Part shown: positions 32,999 to 42,890 of the stretch, in pieces
Numbering within the stretch: position 1 is the first letter of the stretch
Layout: every line of letters starts with the position of its first letter
NCBI RefSeq assembly: GCF_029868745.1
Contig: NZ_JARWOP010000238.1
Span: 1 to 64,000 of the forward strand
Length of the DNA stretch: 64,000 bases
From: Nocardia wallacei
GTDB lineage: Bacteria > Actinomycetota > Actinomycetes > Mycobacteriales > Mycobacteriaceae
Direction: 5' to 3'
Notes under the pieces: generated by a model
The model's input: the letters and a program-made list of their open reading frames with translations, nothing else
Told to the model about the DNA's origin: nothing
Databases searched by the model: none
Position numbers and translations under genes: made by a program

Positions 32999-34219
32999 AT
33001 GCTGGCGCCGCCCTCTATCGACCAGGTGAAGGACAGCTTGAGACGGGTGCGCCGCGGACTCGGATTGGCGCGGCCCACAGCACTGCTCACCATCATCGGC
33101 GAACCTGTGCAGGCATATCTGTGCCGCGACTCCGACGTCGAGCCTGGCTCTGCCGAACACATCGAACATCTCGCCGCAATCCTGCGTCAGGCGATCGGTC
33201 AGCTCACTGAGAGCGAGCGGGTCTACGCCGAAGTGGATTTCAACGTTCGACCTGACCACAGTTACCCGACGCTCACCGACAGGCAAGAGTCCCTGGCCCA
33301 GCACCTCAAGTGCGCGGTGAAGACCGTGCGCCGCCGTTCCGACCAAGCCCTCGACACCCTGGCTTATCTCCTGGTAACGATCTCGTCGGCTCCTGACGGG
33401 GCACAGACGCAGGCCATCGACCGCAGCCCGAGCCACCACGGCCGGGCCAGCAAACAGGATCCCTACGATGCTGTGCGCCGGTTCTGGGGCCTGCGTCCTG
33501 GCGGTGGCGTCGACATTGTCTGCTCCGAAATCCCCGTGGACGAACGTCCAGAGTATGCGTCACCACAGGATCGGAACTACCTGCGGTATGCCAAGTTCGC
33601 TGACTTGGACACATTGATCTTCGTCCGTACCCAACTGGCGCAACTCGCTCCCACCGCGGTTGTGCGCGACTTCGCGCCCTCGGAGTACTTCGATACCCAG
33701 GTCGAGGTTCTCGTGGTGATCGGCGGCCCACCGTGGAATGCCAAATACCGGGAGTTCCTCCCGCAGTTACCCTTCTACTTTGATGCGAATCCGCTCGGTG
33801 AGGACGACCCTCTCGTCGTACCCGAACTGGACAATCGCTGTATGGCTCCACGGTGGACACCCGGTGGCGAGCTGATCGAAGACCTCGCCGTGCTCACCCG
33901 GCTCACCGTGCAGGGAACCACCGCGCTACTGCTGGGCGGGTGCCTCACCCTCGGGGTCCTCGGCGCGGCCCGCGCACTACTCGATCCACGACGAGGACCC
34001 ACCAATGTCGAATACCTCTCCGACCACGTCGGTCAGGATGACTTCGTCGTGGTCACCGAAGCCCGTCGCGTCGGCGGCATCACCGACGTCGCCGACCTCA
34101 CCGTCATGGAGCCCCTGCTGCTCATGTCCCGCCCCCACGGCGCGAACTGGGGAGTCGTGATCGACAACACCAAACGCTTCACCTGCCATCACCGCTGCTC
34201 CCCCGGGCAAACGGCGTGA
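32999..34219 (+). CDS. Helix-turn-helix protein with sensor domain carrying GGPxxN
   Basis: The N-terminal 125 residues include a helix-turn-helix (LTDRQESLAQHLKCAVKTVRRRSDQ) of the type found in actinomycete regulators. The C-terminal 250 residues form an alpha/beta sensor-like region: VDIVCSEIP, YAKFADLDTLIFVRTQLAQL, VEVLVVIGGPPWNAKYREF, and a hydrophobic LLLGGCLTLGVLGAARAL near the end. I do not recognise the exact family; it looks like a one-component regulator that senses a nucleotide or small ligand. AAGGTGG stands before the ATG. It is divergent from the RiPP precursor and its last codon overlaps the GT25 gene (GTGA), so it probably regulates the whole locus. Confidence 0.7.
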   Translation: MLAPPSIDQVKDSLRRVRRGLGLARPTALLTIIGEPVQAYLCRDSDVEPGSAEHIEHLAAILRQAIGQLTESERVYAEVDFNVRPDHSYPTLTDRQESLAQHLKCAVKTVRRRSDQALDTLAYLLVTISSAPDGAQTQAIDRSPSHHGRASKQDPYDAVRRFWGLRPGGGVDIVCSEIPVDERPEYASPQDRNYLRYAKFADLDTLIFVRTQLAQLAPTAVVRDFAPSEYFDTQVEVLVVIGGPPWNAKYREFLPQLPFYFDANPLGEDDPLVVPELDNRCMAPRWTPGGELIEDLAVLTRLTVQGTTALLLGGCLTLGVLGAARALLDPRRGPTNVEYLSDHVGQDDFVVVTEARRVGGITDVADLTVMEPLLLMSRPHGANWGVVIDNTKRFTCHHRCSPGQTA

Positions 34220-34950
34220 CGAATCTGGACGACATCGCCACCTATGTCGTGAATCTGCCACGGCGGAAAGACCGCCGAGCATGGATCAGCGCCCGGCTAC
34301 CTTCGGCAATGACGGTCACCTACACCTCGGACCTCGACGTGGTCATCGACGGCCGGCAACTCGCCACCAGCGACCTCCAGGCGCTTGGAATCAAGCTGTT
34401 CGACTGGCAAATCGACTCCGACAACCCGTGGTGGAATCGACCGCTCAAATACGGCGAAATAGGCTGCACTCTCGCTCATCTCGCATGCTGGAACCACGCC
34501 GAGAAGCACAGCGCAGCCCCGTACACTCTGATCCTCGAAGACGACGCGACCCTCCCACCGGAATTCGCACCACGCCTTCTCCAGACCCTGAACCTGATCG
34601 ACGAAGTCGATATCGCATTCGACATGCTGTACCTCGGGCGCGACCTGCTCCGGCCGGACACCCCTACGCCGGTTCCCGGGATCGTCCACCCCGGCTACAG
34701 CCACTGCAGCTACGCCTATCTGCTCACTCGCAGTGGCCTGCGTACCGCACTGTCCACCGAACTCACCGAGGCCATCGTGCCGGTCGACGAGTTCCTTCCC
34801 GCCCTCTACACACCACATCCACGACCCGATGTGCGGGCACGGTTCGCACCGCGACTCACCGCGCTAGCGTTCGATCCGCCGCTGGTCACACAACGACCGA
34901 AGGACGACGCCGGCAGCGACACCGAGAATTCCGACTTCATTCGGTGGTGA
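34216..34950 (+). CDS. Glycosyltransferase family 25
   Basis: The 244-residue protein opens with IATYVVNLPRRKDRR, then has EIGCTLAHLACWNHA and YTLILEDDATLPPEF, with the EDD metal site, and YAYLLTRSGLR and VPVDEFLP: the GT25 pattern of LPS and collagen galactosyltransferases that use UDP-sugars. It overlaps the regulator gene, so it is co-expressed with it. A role in glycosylating the peptide product, or an envelope target, is possible but unproven. Confidence 0.82.
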   Translation: MTNLDDIATYVVNLPRRKDRRAWISARLPSAMTVTYTSDLDVVIDGRQLATSDLQALGIKLFDWQIDSDNPWWNRPLKYGEIGCTLAHLACWNHAEKHSAAPYTLILEDDATLPPEFAPRLLQTLNLIDEVDIAFDMLYLGRDLLRPDTPTPVPGIVHPGYSHCSYAYLLTRSGLRTALSTELTEAIVPVDEFLPALYTPHPRPDVRARFAPRLTALAFDPPLVTQRPKDDAGSDTENSDFIRW

Positions 34951-34963
34951 TGCGCGGCTTCGA

Positions 34964-35626
34964 TCACCGCATCGGTCGCGGTGCCGTCCAGTGTTCGATC
35001 AGCGCCGAAAGACGTTTACCGGGCCACTCGCCGATCGGCGTGTGAACATTGACGCCGGTGACGACGTGCTCACTCGGCACGTTCTTGGTCACGACCGCGC
35101 CGGCCGCGACGTAGCTGCGAGGCCCGATCCGGACGCCGCCGACCACTCGTGCACCAAACCCGACCACCGAATCCGCCTCGACCACGGGCGGTTCTTCATC
35201 CACTCCCCACCAACCCAGATGCGGACTCGTGTACTCGTGGACCAGCTCGCCCATCACGGTCGCGCGGTCACCGATCACCGTCGCATCGCAAACGAACCCA
35301 GCGACACACGCGTCCGCGCCGATCGTGACGCGATCACAGATGTAGGCGCCGTGGACGACCCGGGTCCGGTCGCCGATCACACACCCGTACCCGATCCGTG
35401 CCCGGTCTTCTACCACGCACTCCATGCCAAGAGCTGTGCCTTCCTGGATGATGACCTGGTTGAACAGCAGACTCCGATCTCCGATCACGACAGGAGTACC
35501 CGCCGACCATCGCCCACGTTGAGCTTCCCGCAGACGCGTTTCCTTCGGGCATCCCAGAACGCAGTGCTCGCCGATGATCACATCATCACCGAGCCGAATC
35601 GGCCCGTGCAGGTCCCTGGGAGTCAC
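34964..35626 (-). CDS. Hexapeptide-repeat (LbetaH) acyltransferase
   Basis: The 220-residue protein has isoleucine/valine hexapeptide repeats from start to end: IRLGDDVIIGEHCVLG, RIGYGCVIGDRTRVVHG, VTIGADACVAG, and VVGGVRIGPRSYVAAGAVVTKNVPSEHVVTG, the usual left-handed helix close. It resembles WbbJ/WxcM-type sugar O- or N-acyltransferases that use acyl-CoA. The GTG start overlaps the hydrolase stop by four bases (GTGA), so it is translated with the alpha/beta hydrolase. It converges with the GT25 gene at 34950, 13 bases apart. Confidence 0.85.
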   Translation of the reverse strand: MTPRDLHGPIRLGDDVIIGEHCVLGCPKETRLREAQRGRWSAGTPVVIGDRSLLFNQVIIQEGTALGMECVVEDRARIGYGCVIGDRTRVVHGAYICDRVTIGADACVAGFVCDATVIGDRATVMGELVHEYTSPHLGWWGVDEEPPVVEADSVVGFGARVVGGVRIGPRSYVAAGAVVTKNVPSEHVVTGVNVHTPIGEWPGKRLSALIEHWTAPRPMR

Positions 35627-36417
35627 GAGGCGGGCGCGACCTGGCCGACCAGCCAGTCAACCGTCTCCGAGATCGCCTGATCTTCGCGCTCCCGCGAGTC
35701 GAAGCCGTGATCCGAACCAGCGATGGTACGCAGCGCCGTATTCGGCCTCGACATCGCGGCCCGAGCGGAAATCTCGTAGGAGACCGCGGTGTCACGGTCT
35801 CCATGGACGATCAGCGACGGCACGGTGCTGTCGAGGAATCGTGCCAGTGGGTCGTAGTGGGCGAACTCGCTGAACAACACGCGGCCGAGTTCGAATTCCC
35901 CGTCGACCACCAGGACTCCGGTGTCGTGCAATAGTTTGCGCTGCGACGCGCCGAAGTTCTCTTCACCCCACGCCAAATCCGGCTCCAGGAACGTATGCCG
36001 CAGGTCGAGGACAGGATTCCACAGCACCAACCGATCAAGCCCATCAGCAAGCCACGGCAGCGACAGCACCGTGGACACGGCCCCGAAACTAGCCGCCACA
36101 ATCGAAAACCGGCCCGGAAACCGCCCCTGGAGGAACTGCACCGCAGCCTCCAGATCCAGGCACTCGCCAGCAATGGTCACTCCGCGTTGCGTCCCACCGC
36201 TGTTTCCATGCCCCCGGAACGAGAACCGCACGACATCAAATCCCACAGCGGTCAGTCGCTCGGCCAAGCGGACGAACATCCCACCGCCCTCGTCCATATC
36301 CACAGTGATCCCGTGCACCAGCAGCACGACCCCCTTGGCCGGAACGGATGCCATATGGACCGCTGCGTCGAGCCGCACACCGTCCACTGATCCCAATGTG
36401 ACGCTCTCAACCGGCAA
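35623..36417 (-). CDS. Alpha/beta-hydrolase (lysophospholipase/esterase-like)
   Basis: The 264-residue protein has the fold marks VVLLVHGITVDMDEGG (oxyanion loop), FSFRGHGNSGG, the nucleophile elbow in VAASFGAVSTV (A-S-F-G-A, a mild G-x-S-x-G variant), the acid in IVHGDRDTAV and the histidine in AGSDHGFDS. It should hydrolyse an ester or transfer an acyl group. The start is TTG with GAGGAAACC directly before it; no better codon is available. It follows the oxygenase gene by 12 bases and precedes the acyltransferase with overlap. Confidence 0.85.
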   Translation of the reverse strand: MPVESVTLGSVDGVRLDAAVHMASVPAKGVVLLVHGITVDMDEGGGMFVRLAERLTAVGFDVVRFSFRGHGNSGGTQRGVTIAGECLDLEAAVQFLQGRFPGRFSIVAASFGAVSTVLSLPWLADGLDRLVLWNPVLDLRHTFLEPDLAWGEENFGASQRKLLHDTGVLVVDGEFELGRVLFSEFAHYDPLARFLDSTVPSLIVHGDRDTAVSYEISARAAMSRPNTALRTIAGSDHGFDSREREDQAISETVDWLVGQVAPAS

Positions 36418-36429
36418 GGTTTCCTCCGC

Positions 36430-37179
36430 TCAATCCCCAGGCTCGGACCACAGTGCGTCCATCGTCTCGTGCGATACGGGCCGCGACAATTCATCCTCCG
36501 CCGCGAACGCCATGTTCACAATCGTGCGGCGGCCCCGCCGAATCGGGTGCACCCGATGCAGCGTCGTACTCGCCCGCATGAGATACACCTGTCCCGGACC
36601 GGCCTCCAGCCGGTGGATCGCGCGATCACGAAGTACCTGCTCGATGCCCGGCTGCTGCTTATCCCACACCGTGCCCGGGACACACTCGACGAATCCGCCG
36701 TCAACGGTGTCCGGGCATTCGGCCACCCACACCAGCGCGAAACTGTAATCGTCCCAATGCCATCCATGCGTGTCACCCACCCGGTCCAGCTGGGTAACCA
36801 CGAACTGTTCGGGCTCATACGGGCATGAATACACAGCTTGACCGGCCACGGCAGCCACAACCTCGGCGACCTCGGGTGATGCATACGTCTCCCGGATCAC
36901 AACTCCGCTCTCCGCGATCTGCGCCCGCCTCACGTTCCTCATCCGGCGAGGCGTGAAACCTGTCTCGGCGAAAGCCAAGTCCCGACGGACGCCCAACTGC
37001 TCCGCCAACCAGATGGCCTCAGCCGCAATCGCATACCGAACTGACGCGGGAAAGAGCCAGGACACCACCGCGGCACCGTGCCGCTCCAGGTCGTCATGCG
37101 CGGCGGCGATCCGCTGCGCATGTTCGACTTCGTACCTCGTGTTCACACCACCGGTCATAGCGGACCGCGCTGCGCTCAC
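36430..37179 (-). CDS. Fe(II)/2-oxoglutarate-dependent oxygenase
   Basis: The 249-residue double-stranded beta-helix protein shows the facial triad: H-W-D in DTHGWHWDDYSF and the distal histidine in LHRVHPIRRGRRTIVNMAF, where the arginine eight to ten residues later would hold 2-oxoglutarate. The substrate strand YEPEQFVVTQLD precedes the first. It resembles phytanoyl/peptide or amino-acid hydroxylases. The GTG at 37179 overlaps the upstream kinase stop (GTGA); an ATG seven codons in is a shorter alternative. It probably hydroxylates the pathway product or a precursor. Confidence 0.85.
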   Translation of the reverse strand: MSAARSAMTGGVNTRYEVEHAQRIAAAHDDLERHGAAVVSWLFPASVRYAIAAEAIWLAEQLGVRRDLAFAETGFTPRRMRNVRRAQIAESGVVIRETYASPEVAEVVAAVAGQAVYSCPYEPEQFVVTQLDRVGDTHGWHWDDYSFALVWVAECPDTVDGGFVECVPGTVWDKQQPGIEQVLRDRAIHRLEAGPGQVYLMRASTTLHRVHPIRRGRRTIVNMAFAAEDELSRPVSHETMDALWSEPGD

Positions 37180-38114
37180 TTCCACCCGACCCGCCGCTGC
37201 AACCACGCAACCGTTGCGCGACCTGACTCGGCGCGGTGCCGACGCAGAGCCACCGACTGCGACCCTCCAGGCCGACGGCTCTCTCGGATCCAGTACCCCG
37301 CCAGCGCGCACACCAGCGCAGAGATCGCATCAGGATCGACGCCCCGGGTGAGGGCGTGCGAGCCCAGGATCGGTTCGGGATCGACCCCATGCAGGGCGAA
37401 GGCGGTCGCCAGGAACACCAGATCCACCCACGCCGCACCCACGGATGGCCAGGACCAGTCCACGATCATCACCGTGCCATCGGGGCGCACCAGCATGTTG
37501 TCGGCGCGAAGATCGGTATGCAGCAACGTCTGCCCGACCGTGGCACGCTCCCACCCGGATTCGAGAACAGCGAGCCGATCCACGTTCCGGGCCGACCACT
37601 CGTCCAAGTTACCGGCCAGCTCGCCGCCGGCCAGCTTCCGCCAACCTGATAAGTCCGATCCGAGATCATCGGCCAGGGTCGGTACGTCCGGTAGTGGGTT
37701 CGGTGTCAGCATCCGTGCCATGTCCTCGACCACGGCGAGCACCGCCGCCAATTCCGTAGGCTGGTCGAAACGGGGATGGCGACCGGTGACGTCGTCGAAT
37801 ACCAGGACTCGCCACCCGTCGATTTCCAGCATGAACCTCACCGCTGGTGCCGGGATCTCTGCTGGGAGCTGAGTCGCGGTGTCGCCTTCGATCCGGTACC
37901 GGTGGGCGAAACGGTCTCTGATGGGGATTGCTTTGGCAAACACCGTGCGACCGTCCACCATCGCTAGCCGGGATGCCATTCCGCGGCTGAATCCGCCCGG
38001 TTGGGTCGATCCCGAACGCACTCCCGCGCCCAAGCGACTCTCGATCTCGCCTCGCACCGAGATGGGCAGCTCGCTCCACGCGATCCGGGACACCGGGATT
38101 TCGATCTCGGTCAT
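37176..38114 (-). CDS. Aminoglycoside-phosphotransferase-like kinase
   Basis: The 312-residue protein kinase-like fold has a nucleotide lobe (FAKAIPIRDRFAHRYRIEGD), Brenner's motif LLHTDLRADNML with the catalytic aspartate, and MIVDWSWPSVG as the metal-binding aspartate. APH-family members phosphorylate antibiotics or small metabolites. Here it could be a self-resistance enzyme or a biosynthetic kinase. It heads the minus-strand set of oxygenase, hydrolase and acyltransferase, all coupled by overlaps or short gaps. Confidence 0.85.
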   Translation of the reverse strand: MTEIEIPVSRIAWSELPISVRGEIESRLGAGVRSGSTQPGGFSRGMASRLAMVDGRTVFAKAIPIRDRFAHRYRIEGDTATQLPAEIPAPAVRFMLEIDGWRVLVFDDVTGRHPRFDQPTELAAVLAVVEDMARMLTPNPLPDVPTLADDLGSDLSGWRKLAGGELAGNLDEWSARNVDRLAVLESGWERATVGQTLLHTDLRADNMLVRPDGTVMIVDWSWPSVGAAWVDLVFLATAFALHGVDPEPILGSHALTRGVDPDAISALVCALAGYWIRESRRPGGSQSVALRRHRAESGRATVAWLQRRVGWK

Positions 38115-38302
38115 CGGACAATAGTGCCGCGCGAACAGCGGCCTTCACCAGCTAATTTCCCGCTCGGCAGCCCGTCCGGGATGATCGTCGTCCCGGGCGA
38201 TAGCGGGTCATAGTAGCCCTGACCGAGTAGGAGGCCGTCATGGTCGTAAGCGACGGTACCGAATCTGGAGGTGCCCACCGAGGTCAGCCAACAGGCGGCC
38301 GA

Positions 38303-38857
38303 TCAGGACAGATCAGAACCCAACATCGAATACATGATCATGTCCCGACGCTCCTCGCCGACCAGCTGCCAACTGCGGAGCAGGCCCTCACACTGGAAAC
38401 CCACACGCTCAGCCGTCCGCTGGGATGCGGCATTCCAGGGCTCGACATATAGGTGAAGGCGGCGGATCTCCAGGTCAGTAAGGGCCCAGGCAGTGACCGC
38501 TCGAAGCGCTTCCGCAGCGACCCGCTGACCACGAGCGGACTTGACCACCCAGTAGCCCAGCATCGCACGCCCCTCGTCCAGGTCCCGCAACCACAGACCG
38601 ACCGACCCGAGCGGCCGACCGTCCTCAACCCGCACGATGACGAACGGATACCCACTGCCGGTCGATACACGCTCCCACTGCCGACGCACGAAGGCTTCGC
38701 CTGCTTCTCGCGAGTACACCGCCGGAACGGTCGTGATCAACGGGATGTGATCGTCGCTCGACGCCTCTCGAACCAGAGGCAGGTCGCTGATCTCCCAGGA
38801 GCGGAGCACAAATCTGTCGTTTGCAGTCAAACGCGGGATATCCAACGGGGCAACCAT
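38303..38857 (-). CDS. GNAT N-acetyltransferase (RimJ/RimL-like)
   Basis: The 184-residue protein has GNAT order: an N-terminal RLTANDRFVLRSWEISDLP, GSVGLWLRDLDEGRAMLGYWVVKSARGQRVAAEAL (motif A, with the acetyl-CoA loop as ARGQRVA), and WNAASQRTAERVGFQCEGLLRSW (motif B). It may acetylate a ribosomal protein N-terminus, an antibiotic or a pathway intermediate. It sits 188 bases upstream of the kinase gene on the same strand. The stretch 38858-39139 upstream holds a 39-codon frame (38875-38994) without a ribosome site and nothing I can support. Confidence 0.82.
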   Translation of the reverse strand: MVAPLDIPRLTANDRFVLRSWEISDLPLVREASSDDHIPLITTVPAVYSREAGEAFVRRQWERVSTGSGYPFVIVRVEDGRPLGSVGLWLRDLDEGRAMLGYWVVKSARGQRVAAEALRAVTAWALTDLEIRRLHLYVEPWNAASQRTAERVGFQCEGLLRSWQLVGEERRDMIMYSMLGSDLS

Positions 38858-39139
38858 GCTCGCATCCTGCCGAGATGCCCACGCAGGCGCACGCCCATTT
38901 CACACCCGAGATCTGCGGGTTCGGCCAACGGAATGGCTTCACCGCCAAGGTGCGGGACGGCGGTGGGACCACGATCGAGCAATGGCGCCTCTAGTCGATC
39001 CAGTACCGTCGCATCGTGCTGCCGTCGGCCCAAAGCTCGACCCCCTCCAAGACCCCGCCGCAAGCCTCGATGACGTATTGACTGAACTAACTTCGTAATC
39101 CTTGCAGGTCAGCTTAGGTTTCTGCTAGCTTTCCTCGCC

Positions 39140-40408
39140 ATGTGCGAAGAGGGCGGCGAGCGATATCTGTCGAGACTCGTTGTGCCGGACGTCGGTCGGC
39201 TCCAAAGGACCGGTGACGTGTGGGAGCCATACCAGCTTCTCGACGCGAACGGCGCGGTCATCGAACCCGCGGCGAGGTACTTCGCCGAGCTACAGGCCAC
39301 CGACAAGCAGCCGTCGACGATCCGGTCATATGGCAGCGATCTGCTTCGCTGGTGGCGGTTCCTCGCCGCGATCGGCATGTCGTGGGACAAAGTAACGCCA
39401 ATGGAGGGGCGCGACTTCGGACGATGGAGGTTGTTGGCGGACAAGCCGATGAGAGTTCATTGGCGGCACCGGACCGACGGCCAGTTGCCCGGTTTGCCCC
39501 GCGGCCGCCCCAGCCAGGTCGTCAATGCCGTCACTGGCAGGCCGAGCCCGGGACCGAAGTACTCGCCAGCGTCGCGGGCGCACGCCGAGACCGTCTGGCG
39601 GGCGTTCTACGACTTCCAGCTGGAACTCGGCAAAGGCCCATTGATCAACCCATTCCCGCTGGACCGCTCACGACGCTCAAGGCGGGCTCACGCGCACCAC
39701 AACCCGATGGATCCGCATCGGAAGGAGCGGGTCGGCCGCTATCGGCCGAAGGTTCCCAAGCGGATCCCGAAGAAGATCCCCGACGAGCAATTCAACACGG
39801 TGTTCGCGGCACTGAAGTCGAACCGGGACCGCGCCCTGCTGGCGCTCTGGGTGTCCACCGGCGCCCGCGCCGAAGAACTACTGTCCGCCTGCCAGGGCGA
39901 TGAGGATCCCGGCCAGCAACTGATCACGGTTACACGAAAGGGTTCTCGCAAAGCTCAGCAGTTGCCGGCTTCGCCTGATGCGTTCGTCTGGCTGCGGCTC
40001 TACCAGGAATAACTCTGGCGCAAGGGCGCTTCCCGCGGTCACCGCCATCCACTCTGGTTCACGCTACGCCGACCTTGGCGGCCGCTGTCCTATCACGCGG
40101 CCCGAGCAATGTTCACCCGCGCCCAGGAAGCGCTCGGCTCCAACTATCCGCTCCACGCCCTTCGGCACACCGCGGCCTACCGCATGGCCGATGACCCGGA
40201 CATGGACATCACCGACGTCCAGTGGATCCTTGACCACGCCGATCTGACGACCACGCAGCTCTACACCACCCCTACCCACGGTGAGGTGATCACGGCTGCG
40301 CTCGCCCACCACGCGCGCCAGAACGAGCGCGCGGCAGCCCCACCGGAGCCGCCAGCGTCGGGTTACGACCCACGTTCTCTCGACGTCATATTCGGCAGGA
40401 CGCAGTGA
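39140..40408 (+). pseudogene. Tyrosine recombinase with one in-frame nonsense codon
   Basis: Translated through, this is a 422-residue integrase. The N-terminal SAM-like core (QATDKQPSTIRSYGSDLLRWWRFL) and the catalytic half (GARAEELLSA with the first arginine, HALRHTAAYRM carrying HxxR, LDHADLTTTQLYTTP with the second H and the nucleophile tyrosine) are all in the same frame. The only break is TAA at 40010-40012 after YQE, where relatives have a glutamate or similar followed by WRRG. A single G-to-T change of GAA explains it. Its stop overlaps the next recombinase start (GTGA), the arrangement of multi-integrase modules. Confidence 0.82.
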
Positions 40409-42631
40409 AATCATCGACAACCACAGCGACGGCTGAGGTCGGTTCGACCAGCCGAAAGCAGGAACTGACGCGCGAAGCGCGTGGAGTGCTCGCCGAGACC
40501 ATCCTGGATCAATTTCCCGCTCGACCAGTGCTTTCCGCTTCGCGTCAGGCCCTGACCGTCGAGAAAACCATTGAACGGCTCGAGGGGTTACGGCTTCCTC
40601 CGGTGTCGGACGATATGCGCTTTCGTCGCAGACTGTGTGTCAAGAGGCTGCTCGGCAGGCTGGAGATCTTCCCTGGCGAGACCTGGCAGCAGCGATGGCA
40701 GGCCAGCGGTGCCGAAACCGCTGAGCCGCACTGGACTGCGGCCGCCGCGGAATGGCACCGGGCACACGGCCGGGTAGGCGACAAGTCCCAGCTGCTGACC
40801 GCGCTGATGCTGCTGTCCATTGCAAGGATCATCTGTCCCAGCCCGACATTCCTGCTTACTATCAACCGAACCGGAACCTGGACGACTAGGATCGCCGAGT
40901 ATCGCGATCCGTCGGGTTTCGGGCTACTCAAGACGGCGATGACGCCCGAAATCCGGTCGAGCACCTGCCTCCCCGTCATCCGATGGCAGCTCTGTGTCCT
41001 GCTGCTGACCAAGGGCGGCGGCGTTCGCGACATCACCGTCGGAGACTGTGTCGAGTTACGCAAGCAGGAGATAGCCATCGGTTTGCCCGGAAAGGGGCGC
41101 TATCTGTTCTACACCCTGCTCGAGGCTGCGGGATTCCTTCCGCAGGGTGCGCCGGTGACCCTGCGCGCAATCATGAACTATGGCGGACGATCCAGCATCG
41201 AGCGACTCGTGGATCGGTATCACGTCGCTGATCCCGAGGTCCGCAACCTGCTGGTCAGCTACCTGGCGGAACGGCAAGTCGCCCTGGACTACACCACACT
41301 CGACTCGTTGTCGCGGGTGCTGGTTATGAATTTCTGGACGGATCTGGAAGCACACCATCCAGGCATCGACTCGCTCGACCTCGACCCGAAAGTGGCGCAT
41401 GCGTGGAAAGAACGCCTCCGCGTCAAGATCCAGAATAAGCGCCTGCCGGACGGGACCACCGTCGAGGTCACCGTCCCACGGGTGAACTACCTCCAACTCC
41501 TGACCACAGTCCGGGCGTTCTACCTGGACATCGCGCAATGGGCTACCGAGGATTCTGCGCGATGGCCGCGATGGGCCGTTCCGTGCCCCATCCGCGCGTC
41601 GGAAACCGCGCACTCGACCAGGAAGGTCAATTCGCGCCGAAAGGCGCGCATGGACCAGCGGACCCGCGAACGCCTGCCCTTGCTGCCAGTTCTGGTGCGG
41701 ACCGCCGAACGCCGCACCGAGGAGGCCCGCCTCCGACTGGACGCAGCGTTGAATTCTGAACCCGGCAAGCCGTTCACCGTCTTCGGCGAGACCTTCACCA
41801 GAGTCTCCGCACGCAGAAACGAAAATCAGCGGCTCAGTATGGTTACGGGCGTCTTCGACTCGACCGGCCGCCGCCGCCACCTTCGTGCCGAGGACCATCG
41901 TGCCTTCTGGGGTTGGGCAGCAGTCGAGTTTCTTCGGCACACCGGCGTCAGGGTCGAGGAGATGCTCGAAACGAGCCATCACAGCATCATCCAGTATCGA
42001 CACCCCCAAGCAGGGCAGATCATCCCGCTGCTGCACGTCGCGCCGTCCAAGACCGACGAGGAACGCCTCCTCGTCGTCAGTCCGGAGCTGGCCGATGTCA
42101 TATCCGCGATCATCGCCCGAGTTCGGCAGAAGGACGGAGCCATTCCATTGGTCCCCTTCTATGACCTCTCCGAACGATGCTGGGCCACGCCGGCTCCGCT
42201 GCTGTTCCAGTGGAACAACGGCAGCCATACGCGAGCCATAGCGGCGTCGACGATCCGCAAATGCATCAGGGAAATACTCGAGTCGACGGACATAAAAGAC
42301 GCCGGCGGCCAACCGCTCTACTTCGTGCCCCACGACCTGCGCAGAATATTTGCCACGGACGCAATTCTGAACGGGATGCCCCCGCACATTGCGCATGCTG
42401 CTGGGTCACAACGACATATCCACCACCATGGGTTACAAGGCCGTCTACCCACAAGAAGCAATCAACGGCCACCGCGCGTTCATCACGCGGCGCCGAGGAA
42501 CGCGGCCGAGCGAGGAATACCGCACCCCTACCGATGCCGAGTGGGAGGAATTCCTGGGCCATTTCGAGCGCCGCAAGGTTGCGCTCGGCGAATGCGGGCG
42601 CGCATACGGAACTACCTGCCAGCATGAGCAC
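40405..42631 (+). pseudogene. Second, larger tyrosine recombinase with a 2-base deletion and lost C-terminus
   Basis: The frame runs 663 codons as a site-specific integrase of the multi-recombinase module type, with the catalytic FLRHTGVRVEEML (Arg) and VPHDLRRIFATDAILNGMPPHIA. At 42394, GCGC-ATG shows two missing bases: the +1 frame then reads MLLGHNDISTTMGYKAVYP with the second His and Tyr nucleophile, continuing to about 42630. There CGRAYGTTCQHEH, the start of the usual cysteine-rich tail, meets unrelated sequence. Both lesions make it inactive. The third recombinase gene typical of such modules is missing. Confidence 0.78.
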
Positions 42632-42649
42632 TACCTGTCGCTCGTCGAT

Positions 42650-42847
42650 GGCCGCTGCGGCGGAGGTGGCGGCGGCGAGTGCGTTGTCCAGGCCGGCCCG
42701 GTTCTTGCGGGTGGTCCCGGAGAACCCTTTGTCGATGAAGATCCGCTCGCGCGGCGCTCCGAGCGCCAGTAGTTGTTCGGTTTGGATCTCGACGTCTTGT
42801 TCGTCGGTGGAGCAGCGGCAGTATCCGATGCGGAACGGCTCACCCAT
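42650..42847 (-). pseudogene. Truncated serine recombinase (Tn3-type resolvase, tnpR) fragment
   Basis: The minus-strand frame starting MGEPFRIGYCRCSTDEQD carries the catalytic serine in YCRCSTDEQ and then ERIFIDKGFSGTTRKNRAGLDNALAA, a normal Tn3-family resolvase N-terminus. Similarity stops at about 42650-42680 where the sequence becomes alanine-rich and then enters the end of the broken integrase. So about 60 of some 190 residues remain. A longer open frame continues to 42266 but is antisense to the integrase. It marks the left break of the Tn3-like element. Confidence 0.75.
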
Positions 42848-42890
42848 GCCGAAAGTGTTCCAGATGGCGGGGGTTGACCGGCACAGTTTG

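Noticed and set aside
38875-38994. 39-codon plus-strand ORF with CGFGQRNGF segment as a second precursor peptide
   Set aside because: No ribosome site, overlaps the promoter of the GNAT gene and lacks a leader motif; too weak to list.
42266-42650. Continuation of the resolvase frame to 210 codons
   Set aside because: After about 42650 the frame is antisense to the broken integrase and loses resolvase similarity.
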